Shown here: in pieces, positions 25,874 through 34,264 of the stretch
Layout of the letters: the number at the start of each line of letters is the position of its first letter
How positions within the stretch are numbered: position 1 is the first letter of the stretch
Assembly: GCF_000014565.1 (NCBI RefSeq)
Contig: NC_008268.1
Span: 3,720,001-3,784,000, forward strand
Source of the DNA: Rhodococcus jostii RHA1
Lineage (GTDB): Bacteria; Actinomycetota; Actinomycetes; Mycobacteriales; Mycobacteriaceae
Reading direction: 5' to 3'
DNA: 64,000 bases
The notes under the pieces: generated by a model
What the model was told of the DNA's origin: nothing
The model's input: only the letters and a program-made list of their open reading frames with translations
Databases searched by the model: none
Translations under genes and position numbers: made by a program

Positions 25874-27479
25874 TCACGGTGACGACGGGTTCGGTGATTC
25901 GGTGGAGCGCGGACACCAGCCCGCCGACTGTGTCGGTGACCGCCGCGATGTAGGCGTCGGGGCGGATGACCCAGACCTCGCCGGGCTTCGCGTCCAAAGT
26001 GGCGGTGAGGACGCCGGTGGTGTCGATCTCCGACAGCCGGACGAGGCGGATCGGCGTGTGCACCGCTGCGAGGGCCGCGCGGCGGATCGCGTCGACGTCC
26101 ACACCCTCACCCGCGAGAAGCAGGATGCCGTGCCGGGCGATGGCGCGGAGCCGACTGCCGTCACCGCCGCGCAACGTCACCGGGGTATCGGGCAGGAGGA
26201 TTCCCGGCGCGGCGGCCGGGGTGCGGCCACGCTCGGGGCGCCCGGCGAAGGGCCGTTCCGGATCGATTGTGGTCAAGGGCGATTCGACGTACCAGAACGG
26301 CTCGGCGAGGCGACCGCTGTCGACGTGTGCCCGGGCCTGCGGGTCGGTGAGCGCCGCGGTGAGCACGTCGCGCCGGTGCCGGTGCTGGTGTTCGGACTGC
26401 GGGACGAGGAAATCCATCGTCGCCGTGGTGACCGCGATGTTCTCGACGGCCGCCGCGTGCCGCTCGGTGTGATACGTCTCGAGCAGTGACTCGTCGGCCC
26501 AGCCCCGCAGGACGAACGCGAGCTTCCATGCGGCGTTCTCGGCGTCGGCGACACCGGAATTCAGGCCTCGCGCCCCGAACGGCGACACGATGTGCGCGGC
26601 GTCCCCGGCCAGCAGCACCCGGTCGACGCGCATCCGGTTCGCGACCCGGGAGTGAAAGCGGTACACCGATTTCCACACGATCCGGTAGTCGGTGTCGCCG
26701 ATGATCTTCCGGATCCGCGCGTCCAGCGCACCCGACTCCTCCTCTGTCTCGAGGTCGTACTCGCCGGGCACCTGCCAGTCGATGCGGAACGTCGAGTCCG
26801 GGCACGGGTGGATGAGCACCTGCCTGCCCGGGTTCCACTCCGGGTCGAAGTAGAAGCGGCGCTCGTCGGCCCAGCCCGGAATGTCGGCGGCGATGTCGCA
26901 GATCAGGAACTTGTCGTCGAACGAACGACCGTCGAACGTGACACCCAGCTGCCGCCGGATCGCGCTGCCCCGCGACCCCACGGCCACCACCGCGTAGTCC
27001 GACGTGACGGTCTTCTCCCCGGAGCCGGTGCGGCAGGTGACGGTCACGCCGGTGTCGTCCTGATCCACCGACGTGGCCTCGTATCCCCACCGGACGTCGA
27101 TCGACGGCGTGGCCGCGATCCGCTCGTCGAGCAGTTCCTCGGTCCGTGCCTGGGAGATGTTGACGAACGGCGGGAACGACGAGACGCCGCGGTCGACGAA
27201 CGTCTGCGCGAACAGTTCGTGGTCGCGGTGGAAGGTGCGGGCGCACCCCCACGTCACGCCCTCGTCGGCCAGCCGCCTGCCGACGCCGATCGCGTCCCAC
27301 ACCTCGAGGACGTCCCGCTGCTGGCAGATGGCCTTCGATCCGATCGGGTCACGCTCGGCCCGTGCGTCGAGCAACGTCACCGGTATTCCCCAGCGCGCCA
27401 ACAGCAACGCCGTCGTCTGCCCCACCGGGCCGTTGCCCACGACGGTGACCGTGCCGCCGCGGGTGTGTCGTCTTCCCAT
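25815..27479 (-). CDS. FAD-dependent aromatic monooxygenase (MhpA/PHBH-like)
   Basis: This 554-residue flavoprotein hydroxylase has an N-terminal FAD-binding motif (VVGNGPVGQTTALLLARWGI) and the second FAD motif GDAAHIVSPFGARGLNSGVA near residue 295. It also carries the C-terminal thioredoxin-like extension seen in MhpA- and phenol-hydroxylase-type enzymes. These hydroxylate phenolic compounds using NAD(P)H and O2. The adjacent MBL-fold gene upstream, 61 bases away, is probably in the same operon and may hydrolyse the product. ATG 27479 places the FAD motif near residue 10 as usual. The substrate is not known. Its last 59 bases are antisense to copB. Confidence 0.85.
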   Translation of the reverse strand: MGRRHTRGGTVTVVGNGPVGQTTALLLARWGIPVTLLDARAERDPIGSKAICQQRDVLEVWDAIGVGRRLADEGVTWGCARTFHRDHELFAQTFVDRGVSSFPPFVNISQARTEELLDERIAATPSIDVRWGYEATSVDQDDTGVTVTCRTGSGEKTVTSDYAVVAVGSRGSAIRRQLGVTFDGRSFDDKFLICDIAADIPGWADERRFYFDPEWNPGRQVLIHPCPDSTFRIDWQVPGEYDLETEEESGALDARIRKIIGDTDYRIVWKSVYRFHSRVANRMRVDRVLLAGDAAHIVSPFGARGLNSGVADAENAAWKLAFVLRGWADESLLETYHTERHAAAVENIAVTTATMDFLVPQSEHQHRHRRDVLTAALTDPQARAHVDSGRLAEPFWYVESPLTTIDPERPFAGRPERGRTPAAAPGILLPDTPVTLRGGDGSRLRAIARHGILLLAGEGVDVDAIRRAALAAVHTPIRLVRLSEIDTTGVLTATLDAKPGEVWVIRPDAYIAAVTDTVGGLVSALHRITEPVVTVITSAPAVPDPDRVGAAAAR

Positions 27480-27504
27480 GATCCTCGCCTTGTCAGTGTG
27501 AAAG

Positions 27505-27549
27505 GTGACGGACGTCAGCCCTGTGAAACGGTGACGGACGTCAGCCCTG
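27505..27549. repeat. 26-bp spaced direct duplication at the MBL gene end
   Basis: GTGACGGACGTCAGCCCTG occurs at 27505-27523 and again at 27531-27549, a 26-base step. The second copy contains the stop codon of the MBL gene (27541-27543), so the first copy is a duplicated 3' end placed in the short gap before the monooxygenase gene. Confidence 0.85.
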
Positions 27550-28503
27550 CAACTGGTCCCAGACCTCGCGGTCACGCTCGGCGGTCCAGATGACGGGCCG
27601 CTCGATGCCCGACAGTTCGTCCCACACGCGGGAGACGTCGAAGGGGAGGCAGTGTTCGAAGATCGGCCAGTGCCCGTACTGCTCGTTCAGTGCGGCGTGG
27701 GTGGCTTCGAACGCCTCCTTGAGGGTGCCACCGCGCTGCTGGACGGCACCGACCTCGGCCAGCATGACCTCGATGAAGTGGCGGGTCTGCTCGATCGCGG
27801 CGTCGACGGCCTCCCGACCGTGGGAGACGGCGCCGCGTCCGCCGATCAGGACCTCAGCGCCGAGCTCCTTGATCCGGTCGAGGGTGCCGGTGGACCAGTC
27901 GCGGTGGAAGGCGTCACCGGTGTAGAGCGCGGCCTGAGCCTCCACGAGGTCGCCGGCGAAGAGGATCTTCTGCTTCGGCAGCCACGCGGTGATGTCGCCC
28001 TCGGTGTGTCCGCGGCCGAAGTGCTGGAGAACCAGGTCGCCGCGTCCGCCCCCGAGGTCGATGGTGAGCTTGTCGGCGAACGTCAGGGTGGGCCACGTCA
28101 GTCCGGGCACCGAGTCGGCCGCTTTGGCCAGGCGCGGCATGCGTCCGAATTCGCTTGCCCAGTCTTCTTTTCCACGCTCCTCGATGAGCGCGCGGGTGGT
28201 CTCGTGCGAGACGATGGTCTCGGCGTCGAACGCGGCCGCACCGAGAACGCGGACGGCGTGGTAGTGCGAGAGCACCAGGTACCGGACCGGCTTGTCGGTG
28301 TGCTCGCGTAGCTTGCGCAGCCAGTCCTGGGCGGCCACCGGGGTGGCGAGCGCCTCGAAGCAGACGACGAAGTCCTCGCCCTCGATGGCGCCGATGTTGG
28401 GATCCCCCTCGGCGGTGAGGGCGTACACGCCGTCGGCGAGGACCTCGAGGGTCTGTTCCTTCTCACCGAGGTCGGCCGACGAAGCGAAGCTCGTGGGGCT
28501 CAT
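27541..28503 (-). CDS. MBL-fold metallo-hydrolase
   Basis: This 320-residue protein has the metallo-beta-lactamase fold with a first metal motif LSHYHAVRVLGA near residue 80, a GHTEGD motif near 170 and a FAGDLVE motif near 190. The canonical HxHxDH signature is altered: the expected Asp-His after HYHA is Val-Arg, so the second metal site may be incomplete. The upstream palindrome at 28519-28534 and the co-directional monooxygenase downstream suggest a small inducible operon acting on an aromatic or lactone intermediate. ATG 28503 is used; a GTG at 28512 is possible. Substrate unknown. Confidence 0.82.
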   Translation of the reverse strand: MSPTSFASSADLGEKEQTLEVLADGVYALTAEGDPNIGAIEGEDFVVCFEALATPVAAQDWLRKLREHTDKPVRYLVLSHYHAVRVLGAAAFDAETIVSHETTRALIEERGKEDWASEFGRMPRLAKAADSVPGLTWPTLTFADKLTIDLGGGRGDLVLQHFGRGHTEGDITAWLPKQKILFAGDLVEAQAALYTGDAFHRDWSTGTLDRIKELGAEVLIGGRGAVSHGREAVDAAIEQTRHFIEVMLAEVGAVQQRGGTLKEAFEATHAALNEQYGHWPIFEHCLPFDVSRVWDELSGIERPVIWTAERDREVWDQLQG

Positions 28504-28518
28504 GCGATCCACCTAACT

Positions 28519-28534
28519 AATCAAAGGTTTGATT
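28519..28534. promoter_or_regulatory. Palindromic operator AATCAAA-GG-TTTGATT
   Basis: A perfect 7+2+7 inverted repeat lies 16 bases upstream of the MBL start, and a related TGATCAAA half site lies at about 28578-28585. The size and position fit a dimeric repressor or activator of the MBL-monooxygenase operon. The cognate regulator is not adjacent and is not identified. Confidence 0.65.
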
Positions 28535-28619
28535 GATGGTGGACACAGTAACCCGGATCACAAAATAATGAAAGCCTTGATCAAAAATTGGGCCCTGGAC
28601 TCCGCGCCCCGACCGAACC

Positions 28620-28660
28620 AACGGGACGCTCGTGCGATCTGACGCAACGAGCGTCCCGTT
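28620..28660 (-). terminator. Strong hairpin after yeiH-like gene
   Basis: A perfect 13-bp stem (AACGGGACGCTCG / CGAGCGTCCCGTT) with a 15-base loop lies 46 bases beyond the stop of the leftward transporter gene. No U-run follows, as is common in high-GC actinobacteria. It probably ends that transcript. Confidence 0.7.
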
Positions 28661-28705
28661 CGTCGCGGAGGGGGGTGATCGGGGGGCGACAGGGGTGGGT
28701 CGGCA

Positions 28706-29761
28706 TCACCCCGCGAGCAGTACGCCGACCAGGGCGATCGATGCGACCCAGACGGTGGAGATGCCCGCGAGCACGAAGGGTCGTGCGCCGACCTTCTTGA
28801 TCGTGGCGATCTGGACGCCGGCACCGAGGGCGAACATCGCGGCGGTGAGGAGACCGGTCTGCACGATCTTGGCGTCGGCGAGCAGGCCCTCGGGCAGCAG
28901 GCCGGACGATCGCAGGCCGACGCAGACGAGGAACGCGAGGACGAAGAGCGGGACGAGCGGGGGCCGCTTCACGTCGGCGTCGGTGCCGGCGAGCTTGCGC
29001 TGGCGCACGCTGAGGACGGCCATGACCGGGGCGAGCATGAGGACTCGCGCGAGTTTGATGACCGCGGCGACGCCGAGGGCGGCACCGCCGATCGCGCCGC
29101 CCGCGGCGACGACCTGCGCGACCTCGTGGATGGAGCCGCCCGCCCACAGGCCGGCGTCGGTGTCGGAGAGTCCCAGCGCCCGCGACAGCAGCGGGATCGC
29201 GGGGATCATGAGCGTGCCGAAGATGACGACGAGCGCGACCGCGGTGATCACCTCTTCCTCGTCGGCGTCGACGACACCGTCCACCGCCGCGACGGCGGCC
29301 GCACCGCAGATCGAGAATCCGCAGGCGATGAGCAGGCGCTGGGTCCAGCTGAGGCCGAGCAGCTTGCCCACGAACATCGTTCCCACGATGCCGAGACAGA
29401 CGATCGAGACGACCACGACGATGACGCCCCAGCCCAGTCCGAGGATGTCGCTCAGCATCAACTGGAGTCCGAGGAGGGCGATGCCCACCCGCAACAGCTT
29501 CTTGGCAGAGAACTGCAGTCCTGGGCGCAGGCGTTCGGGCAGATGCACGACGTTCGACAGAACGGCACCGAGCACGATGGCGATGAGCAGTGGGCTCACC
29601 GTCGGAAGGAACCGGCCGACACCCATGGCGACGGCGGTGGCGACGGCGCACAGCGTCAGACCCGGCAGGAGAGCGGCCGTGGCGGTCTGCAGTCGCGGCA
29701 ACGTTGCCGGGCTCTCGACGCGCCGTTCCTCGGACTTCGATTCGCTCAGTTGACTACTCAT
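28706..29761 (-). CDS. YeiH/TauZ-type putative sulfate/sulfite exporter
   Basis: This 351-residue protein belongs to the YeiH family (PF03601, annotated as putative sulfate exporter) with about ten predicted helices. Clear motifs are LLRVGIALLGLQL near residue 92, CGFSICGAAAVAAV near residue 148 and WAGGSIHEVAQVVAAGGAIG near residue 210. Members of this family occur beside taurine and other sulfonate genes, where they may export sulfite or sulfate released from the substrate. It is divergent from the LysR-type gene 29863, which probably controls it. ATG 29761 is chosen over a start six codons upstream. Confidence 0.85.
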   Translation of the reverse strand: MSSQLSESKSEERRVESPATLPRLQTATAALLPGLTLCAVATAVAMGVGRFLPTVSPLLIAIVLGAVLSNVVHLPERLRPGLQFSAKKLLRVGIALLGLQLMLSDILGLGWGVIVVVVSIVCLGIVGTMFVGKLLGLSWTQRLLIACGFSICGAAAVAAVDGVVDADEEEVITAVALVVIFGTLMIPAIPLLSRALGLSDTDAGLWAGGSIHEVAQVVAAGGAIGGAALGVAAVIKLARVLMLAPVMAVLSVRQRKLAGTDADVKRPPLVPLFVLAFLVCVGLRSSGLLPEGLLADAKIVQTGLLTAAMFALGAGVQIATIKKVGARPFVLAGISTVWVASIALVGVLLAG

Positions 29762-29818
29762 GGCTCCACGGTCCGTCACCGCGGCCGTCTCCGGTAGCCG
29801 TCATCTCGACATACACAT

Positions 29819-29833
29819 ATATCAACGTGATAT
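29819..29833. promoter_or_regulatory. LysR-type binding site ATATCA-ACG-TGATAT
   Basis: A perfect 6+3+6 inverted repeat with the T-N11-A form used by LysR regulators lies in the 101-base gap between the divergent exporter and LysR genes, 30 bases before the lysR start. It probably serves both autorepression and activation of the exporter. Confidence 0.65.
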
Positions 29834-29862
29834 GTCTTGCGCCGGGGTCATATACTCGATGC

Positions 29863-30768
29863 ATGTCCCGCAGATGGCCCGAGTTCCCCGTTCTCGAGTT
29901 GCTCGTGGGCGTCGACGACCACGGAAGCCTCAGCGCTGCCGCCAGACTCGCCGGAATGGCGCAGCCGAATGCGAGTCGCGCCATCAAGCAACTCGAGCGC
30001 CAGTTCGGCATGACACTGCTGCAGCGCAGCCCGACGGGCTCGATACTGACACCGCAGGGAACCGTGATCGCGCACTGGGCGCGCCGGGTGCTCTCCGACA
30101 CGCGCCGGCTGCTCGACGTCGCCGAGGGATTGCGCGCGGAACGCGCCGCCGAGTTGACGGTGGGTGCGAGCATGACAGTCGCGGAACACCTGATGCCGGG
30201 GTGGCTGGGGCAGTTTCGCCGTTTGCACTCCGACGTAACCATTCACCTGCAGGTACACAACTCGACTCAGGTGTTCGAGCGGATCGACAGCAGGATCTGC
30301 GACGTCGGGTTCGTCGAATCGCCGACGGTACCACGACCGTTGAAGAGTCTCACGGTCGCGCGTGACCGGCTGGTCGTCGTCGTTCACCCCACCCATCCGT
30401 GGGCACGGCGACGGAAGGCGCTGTCCGTCGCCGAGTTGGCGCTGACACCGCTCCTGGCCCGCGAGCCGGGATCCGGAACGCGGACCACCCTCGACGTGGC
30501 ATTGCAGGAATACGACCGGGCGGCACCGCTTCTCGAGCTGGGCAGCGCCGCCGCGATTCGCACCAGCGTGCTGGCCGGGGTCGGTCCCGCGGTGATGAGC
30601 ACCCTGGCGGTGGCGGAGCAGGTCGGCGCCGGAGAGCTGAAGGTGATCGACGTCGACGGTCTCGAACTCGACAGGGTGCTGCGCGCCGTGTGGCGGGGCG
30701 CGCGTCAGCTCGACGGTCCCGCAGGCGAACTGGTGCGTCTGGTCCGCCGGGTCGGTGCCGAACCGTGA
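29863..30768 (+). CDS. LysR family transcriptional regulator
   Basis: This 301-residue protein has an N-terminal winged helix (residues about 8-65, SLSAAARLAGMAQPNASRAIKQLERQFG) and a C-terminal LysR substrate-binding domain (residues about 92-295). It resembles the CysB/YeiE-type sensors of small anionic ligands but I cannot name the ligand. It is transcribed divergently from the exporter 28706-29761 across a T-N11-A palindrome. It ends 7 bases before the convergent tauE-like gene. Control of the exporter by a sulfur compound is an inference from location. Confidence 0.9.
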   Translation: MSRRWPEFPVLELLVGVDDHGSLSAAARLAGMAQPNASRAIKQLERQFGMTLLQRSPTGSILTPQGTVIAHWARRVLSDTRRLLDVAEGLRAERAAELTVGASMTVAEHLMPGWLGQFRRLHSDVTIHLQVHNSTQVFERIDSRICDVGFVESPTVPRPLKSLTVARDRLVVVVHPTHPWARRRKALSVAELALTPLLAREPGSGTRTTLDVALQEYDRAAPLLELGSAAAIRTSVLAGVGPAVMSTLAVAEQVGAGELKVIDVDGLELDRVLRAVWRGARQLDGPAGELVRLVRRVGAEP

Positions 30769-30775
30769 GCAGCTG

Positions 30776-31507
30776 TCACCCGAGAATGCAGGTCGCCGCA
30801 CCGGCGGCGATCACCAGTGCGATGACCGCGGAACGGAACACCCCCGGCGGAAGTCGGCGGGCGATCGCCAGCCCGATGACGTTGCCGATCAGCGCGGCCC
30901 CGACGAAGACCGGGAGTCGCGGCCAGAACATCGATTCCGTGATTTCGTCGTGGAACCACAGTACCGCGAGCGCCATCACGTTCGCGACGATGAAATAGCC
31001 TGCAAGATCGGCAATGAAGGCCATCGGTGGCAACCGCGCGCGCATCAGCAACAGGACCGGTGGCGGTCCGTTGAGCGACGTCGTCGTTCCGAGGTACCCA
31101 CCCACGGAACCGGTGAGGACGTGCGCGGTCGTGGAGGGCGCACGTGTGGCTTCCGCCCGGTTGGGGAGCGCCATCGCAAGCCCGCACAACATCACCACGA
31201 CTCCCGCTGCCGGCTTCAGATACTGCTCCGGCAGCGAACCGAGCGTGACCGCGCCCAGCCAGGCGCCGGGCAGGCTGCCACCGCCGAGCAGCGCCACCCG
31301 TCCCCACGTGATGTGTTCTCGCAACTGATACGCGGCGCCGATCCGCGTGATCAGGCCCGTCACCAGATTGACGAATACCACTTCGGGAACGGCGAATCCG
31401 ACCATCAGCATCACCGGCGTCGCGATCAGTGCCGTCCCGAACCCGGTGGCGCCGCCGATGACCGACGCGATGCCGATACACAGGGCACCGATGAGGAGCA
31501 TCGTCAT
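30776..31507 (-). CDS. tauE: TauE/SafE family sulfite exporter
   Basis: This 243-residue membrane protein of the TauE/SafE (DUF81) family has about eight predicted helices. The first is MTMLLIGALCIGIASVIGGATGFG and the characteristic SVGGYLGTTTSLNGPPPVLLL lies near residue 135. Such proteins are proposed to export sulfite or sulfoacetate formed during taurine degradation. It follows the phosphate acetyltransferase gene by 49 bases in the same direction, and the taurine aminotransferase-type gene lies further upstream. Anion specificity cannot be read from sequence. Confidence 0.86.
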   Translation of the reverse strand: MTMLLIGALCIGIASVIGGATGFGTALIATPVMLMVGFAVPEVVFVNLVTGLITRIGAAYQLREHITWGRVALLGGGSLPGAWLGAVTLGSLPEQYLKPAAGVVVMLCGLAMALPNRAEATRAPSTTAHVLTGSVGGYLGTTTSLNGPPPVLLLMRARLPPMAFIADLAGYFIVANVMALAVLWFHDEITESMFWPRLPVFVGAALIGNVIGLAIARRLPPGVFRSAVIALVIAAGAATCILG

Positions 31508-31556
31508 CGCGGCTTCCTTCCCGATCCGGTGGCACGTTCCCGTGCAGGTCTGATAT

Positions 31557-32585
31557 TCAGGTGGCCAAGGATTGGACTGCGCTCACCAGAGCCATCAGTT
31601 CGATGTCGCTGCCGGTGCACCCTCGGGACAGGTCGTTCCACGGTGCGGCCAAGCCTTGCAGGATGGGACCCAAGGCTATTGCACCACCGAGCCGCTGAGC
31701 AATCTTGTACCCGATGTTGCCGGCATCGAGATTGGGGAAGACCAACACGTTCGCCCGGCCAGCGACCCGTGAACCGGGCGCCTTGGACGCGCCGATCTCG
31801 GCGACCAGCGCGGCATCGAATTGCAGGTCACCGTCCACGTGCAACTGCGGGTCCCGGACGCGCACCAGTTCCGCGGCCTCGCGGACCTTCTCCACTCGCG
31901 GGTGGCTGGCGCTGCCCTGGGTGCTGAACGACAGCATCGCCGCGATCGGCGTCTGCTCGGTGAGCTGGAAGTGGGTGGCGCTGGCGGCCAGCGCGATGTC
32001 GACCAGTTCCTCGACCGTGGGGTCGGGTACTACGGCGCAGTCGGAGAACGTCAACTGCCTGCCGTCCGACAGCAACATCAGGAACGAGCTCGACAGGATG
32101 CTCGAACCCGGCGCGAGACCGACGATGCGCAGTCCGGCCCGCAGCACGTCGGACGTCGGCCTGCTCGCACCCGCGACGCAGGCGTCGACCACTCCGGCGC
32201 GCAGTGCCGCTGCGGCGAGGCACACCGGGTCGGACAGCGCCGACTCGATCCGGTCGGGGTACCTGGCGAATCCCGATTCGACGGCGTCACGGATCGCGGG
32301 GTCGGCGGCCGCCTCGGCGAGGTCGACGACGAGTTCCTCGGCCAGTGGGATACCCGCGGCCTCGGCGATGCGCCGGATGACGTCCCGCCGCCCGAACAGC
32401 CGCGGGGAGACGACACATTTGTGGTGCAGATGGTGGGCCGCACGTATCGCGCGCTCGTCTTCTCCGTCCGCCAGACCGACGATGCGGTTCTCCCCACGCA
32501 GGGTGGCGATCCAGTGGTCGATCAGCGACGAATCATTCAGTCGTGCAGCGTCGGTGGGTGGTACAGCGGTGACGCCCGGGGCCAT
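31557..32585 (-). CDS. pta: Phosphate acetyltransferase (Pta)
   Basis: This 342-residue enzyme contains the PTA_PTB domain alone, with the [22 protein letters not shown] and [20 protein letters not shown] motifs, and ends with [20 protein letters not shown] and the [13 protein letters not shown] tail. It converts acetyl phosphate and CoA to acetyl-CoA and phosphate. In sulfonate degraders a short Pta of this type works directly after Xsc, which makes acetyl phosphate and sulfite from sulfoacetaldehyde. No acetate kinase or xsc gene is present here. A strong hairpin lies 28 bases upstream of its ATG. Confidence 0.9.
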   Translation of the reverse strand: MAPGVTAVPPTDAARLNDSSLIDHWIATLRGENRIVGLADGEDERAIRAAHHLHHKCVVSPRLFGRRDVIRRIAEAAGIPLAEELVVDLAEAAADPAIRDAVESGFARYPDRIESALSDPVCLAAAALRAGVVDACVAGASRPTSDVLRAGLRIVGLAPGSSILSSSFLMLLSDGRQLTFSDCAVVPDPTVEELVDIALAASATHFQLTEQTPIAAMLSFSTQGSASHPRVEKVREAAELVRVRDPQLHVDGDLQFDAALVAEIGASKAPGSRVAGRANVLVFPNLDAGNIGYKIAQRLGGAIALGPILQGLAAPWNDLSRGCTGSDIELMALVSAVQSLAT

Positions 32586-32613
32586 GGCCTCGCTCTCCCA
32601 TCACTACGAAGAA

Positions 32614-32647
32614 GGGTGGCGGTCGTCGATCTCGACGACCGCCACCC
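32614..32647 (-). terminator. Perfect 16-bp hairpin between aminotransferase and pta
   Basis: A perfect stem of 16 base pairs with a 2-base loop (GGGTGGCGGTCGTCGA ... TCGACGACCGCCACCC) sits between the aminotransferase stop (32674) and the pta start (32585). It should act as a terminator or attenuator for the leftward transcript. It leaves only 28 bases for any separate pta promoter. Confidence 0.8.
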
Positions 32648-32673
32648 GCTGGAACTCGGGGAACGTATCGTTC

Positions 32674-34038
32674 CTACGGCTGGATTGCCTTTTCGATGTC
32701 GGTGAGCATGCTGTCGATGCCGTGGAGCAGTTCCGAGAGCACCTCGTCGTCGGCGACGAGGGGCGGCGAGATCATCAGCATCGTGGCACCCCGGTCGTCG
32801 CCGCGGAGAATCACCTTGGTGCGGGCGAACGCCTCCGGCAGTACCTTGCGCAACACCGTCAGCGATTCCTGCTCGGTGAACTCGCGGCCGCTGTCGCTGT
32901 CGGCCATCAATTCGATCGCGTAGAAGAATCCGGTGCCGCGCACGTCCTTGACGCAGCGGTGCGCGCTCATCAGCGAGTCGAGTGCCGACTTCAACTTCGG
33001 GCCGCGCGCGGTGACGTTGCCCAGCACGTTCTCGTCGCGCATCGCGGTGATGTTCGCGACCGCCACCGCCGTCGACACCGGGTGCCCGCCCCACGTCGCG
33101 CCGTGGGTGAACACGCCGCCCTTGGGCGAATCGTAGAGCTCGCGCACCAGCTGCTCACGCACGATCAGGCCGCCGAGCGGGGCGTATCCGGACGTGGAGC
33201 CCTTCGCGAACGTGATCATGTCGGGCACCACACCGGTGAGCCCGTGCCCGAACCAGTGCCCGAGGCGGCCGAACGAGCAGATCACCTCGTCGGAGACCAG
33301 CAGGATCCCGTGCTTGTCGCACAGCGCGCGCAGCGCAGACCAGTATCCGTCCGGCGGAACCAGGGCGCCGCGCCCGTTCTGAACCGGCTCGGCGAACACG
33401 GCGGCGATGGTGTCGGCACCCTCTTCCTCGATGACGGCTTCGATCGCGGCGATGCAGTCGAGCTCGTTCGCCGGGCCGCAGTCGCCGAGGTAACCGAGGG
33501 TGTTGGGCACGGAACGAACCCCGGGCAGCAGCGGGCCGAACGGGTCTTTGATCTTGGGCAGCTGAGTTACCGAGAGCGCGCCGAGAGTGGTTCCGTGGTA
33601 CGCCATCTCGCGGCTGATGATCTTGGTTCGCTGAGGGTTGCCCTGGCTGCGGTGGTACTGCCGGGCGAACTTCACGGCCGTCTCCACGGCCTCGGATCCC
33701 GAGTTGACGAAGAAGGTCGTCCCGAGGTCGCCGGGTGCCAGGTCGGCGATGAGCGCGGACGCCTCGATCGCGGGGATGTGGGCGCTGCCCCAGTTGGAGG
33801 CGTAGGCGAGCGTCCCGATCTGCTCGCTCGCCGCCTTGGCGATGTCGTCGCGGCCGTGACCGATGTTCACGCAGAACAGGCCTGCCAGACCGTCGAGGAA
33901 ACGGTCCCCCTCGGTGTCGATCAGATAGCTTCCCTCGCCACGAACGAACACCGGAAAGTCGCTTTCCCAGGTGTCCTTACGGGTGAAATGAGGTCCGAGG
34001 TGCCGGCGGGCCCGTGCTCGCAATTCGGTGACGTCCAC
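32674..34038 (-). CDS. tpa: Taurine--pyruvate aminotransferase-type class III aminotransferase
   Basis: This 454-residue class III PLP aminotransferase has the motifs FVNSGSEAVETAVKFARQYH near residue 105, VSDEVICSFGRLG near residue 250 and the PLP lysine in MITFAKGSTSGYAPLGG near residue 278. Tpa moves the amino group of taurine to pyruvate, giving sulfoacetaldehyde and alanine. The assignment leans on neighbours: alanine dehydrogenase divergent, a TauR-like MocR regulator, Pta and TauE. Beta-alanine or other omega-aminotransferase activity is the alternative. GTG 34038 is preferred because AAGGAG abuts the ATG at 34044 but lies 6 bases before this GTG. Confidence 0.82.
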   Translation of the reverse strand: MDVTELRARARRHLGPHFTRKDTWESDFPVFVRGEGSYLIDTEGDRFLDGLAGLFCVNIGHGRDDIAKAASEQIGTLAYASNWGSAHIPAIEASALIADLAPGDLGTTFFVNSGSEAVETAVKFARQYHRSQGNPQRTKIISREMAYHGTTLGALSVTQLPKIKDPFGPLLPGVRSVPNTLGYLGDCGPANELDCIAAIEAVIEEEGADTIAAVFAEPVQNGRGALVPPDGYWSALRALCDKHGILLVSDEVICSFGRLGHWFGHGLTGVVPDMITFAKGSTSGYAPLGGLIVREQLVRELYDSPKGGVFTHGATWGGHPVSTAVAVANITAMRDENVLGNVTARGPKLKSALDSLMSAHRCVKDVRGTGFFYAIELMADSDSGREFTEQESLTVLRKVLPEAFARTKVILRGDDRGATMLMISPPLVADDEVLSELLHGIDSMLTDIEKAIQP

Positions 34039-34127
34039 GACCATCTCCTTCGTTGTCGAATGGCTGTGATCCACAACATACCGACGGCGCAGACTGCAGG
34101 TCAGGGCCAGAAGAGCGGTATTCGATG

Positions 34128-34175
34128 GGTCCAGTCTGGTCCCCGTAGACGGCGCTCAACTGGTCCTTCTGGTCC
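34128..34175 (+). promoter_or_regulatory. CTGGTCC direct-repeat cluster (putative TauR/MocR operator)
   Basis: CTGGTCC occurs at 34136-34142, 34160-34166 and 34169-34175, and GGGTCCAG immediately precedes the first. They lie between the divergent aminotransferase and alanine dehydrogenase genes. Regulators of the MocR group bind direct repeats of this size, so the MocR protein at 35490 is the likely partner for control of both genes. Confidence 0.65.
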
Positions 34176-34264
34176 CATGCCAGAGTGATCCAGACTTCGG
34201 TATCGCTCGGGCACCACGACGTGTGGTCGGAGCGGCGAACAGCCCCAGCTAACGGAGGTCTCAG

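Noticed and set aside
30776..31507. Possible toxin-antitoxin or phage gene cluster in the accessory regions.
   Set aside because: I looked for paired small genes, integrase and phage structural motifs in the whole window and saw none; the only mobile element is the IS1182-type unit.
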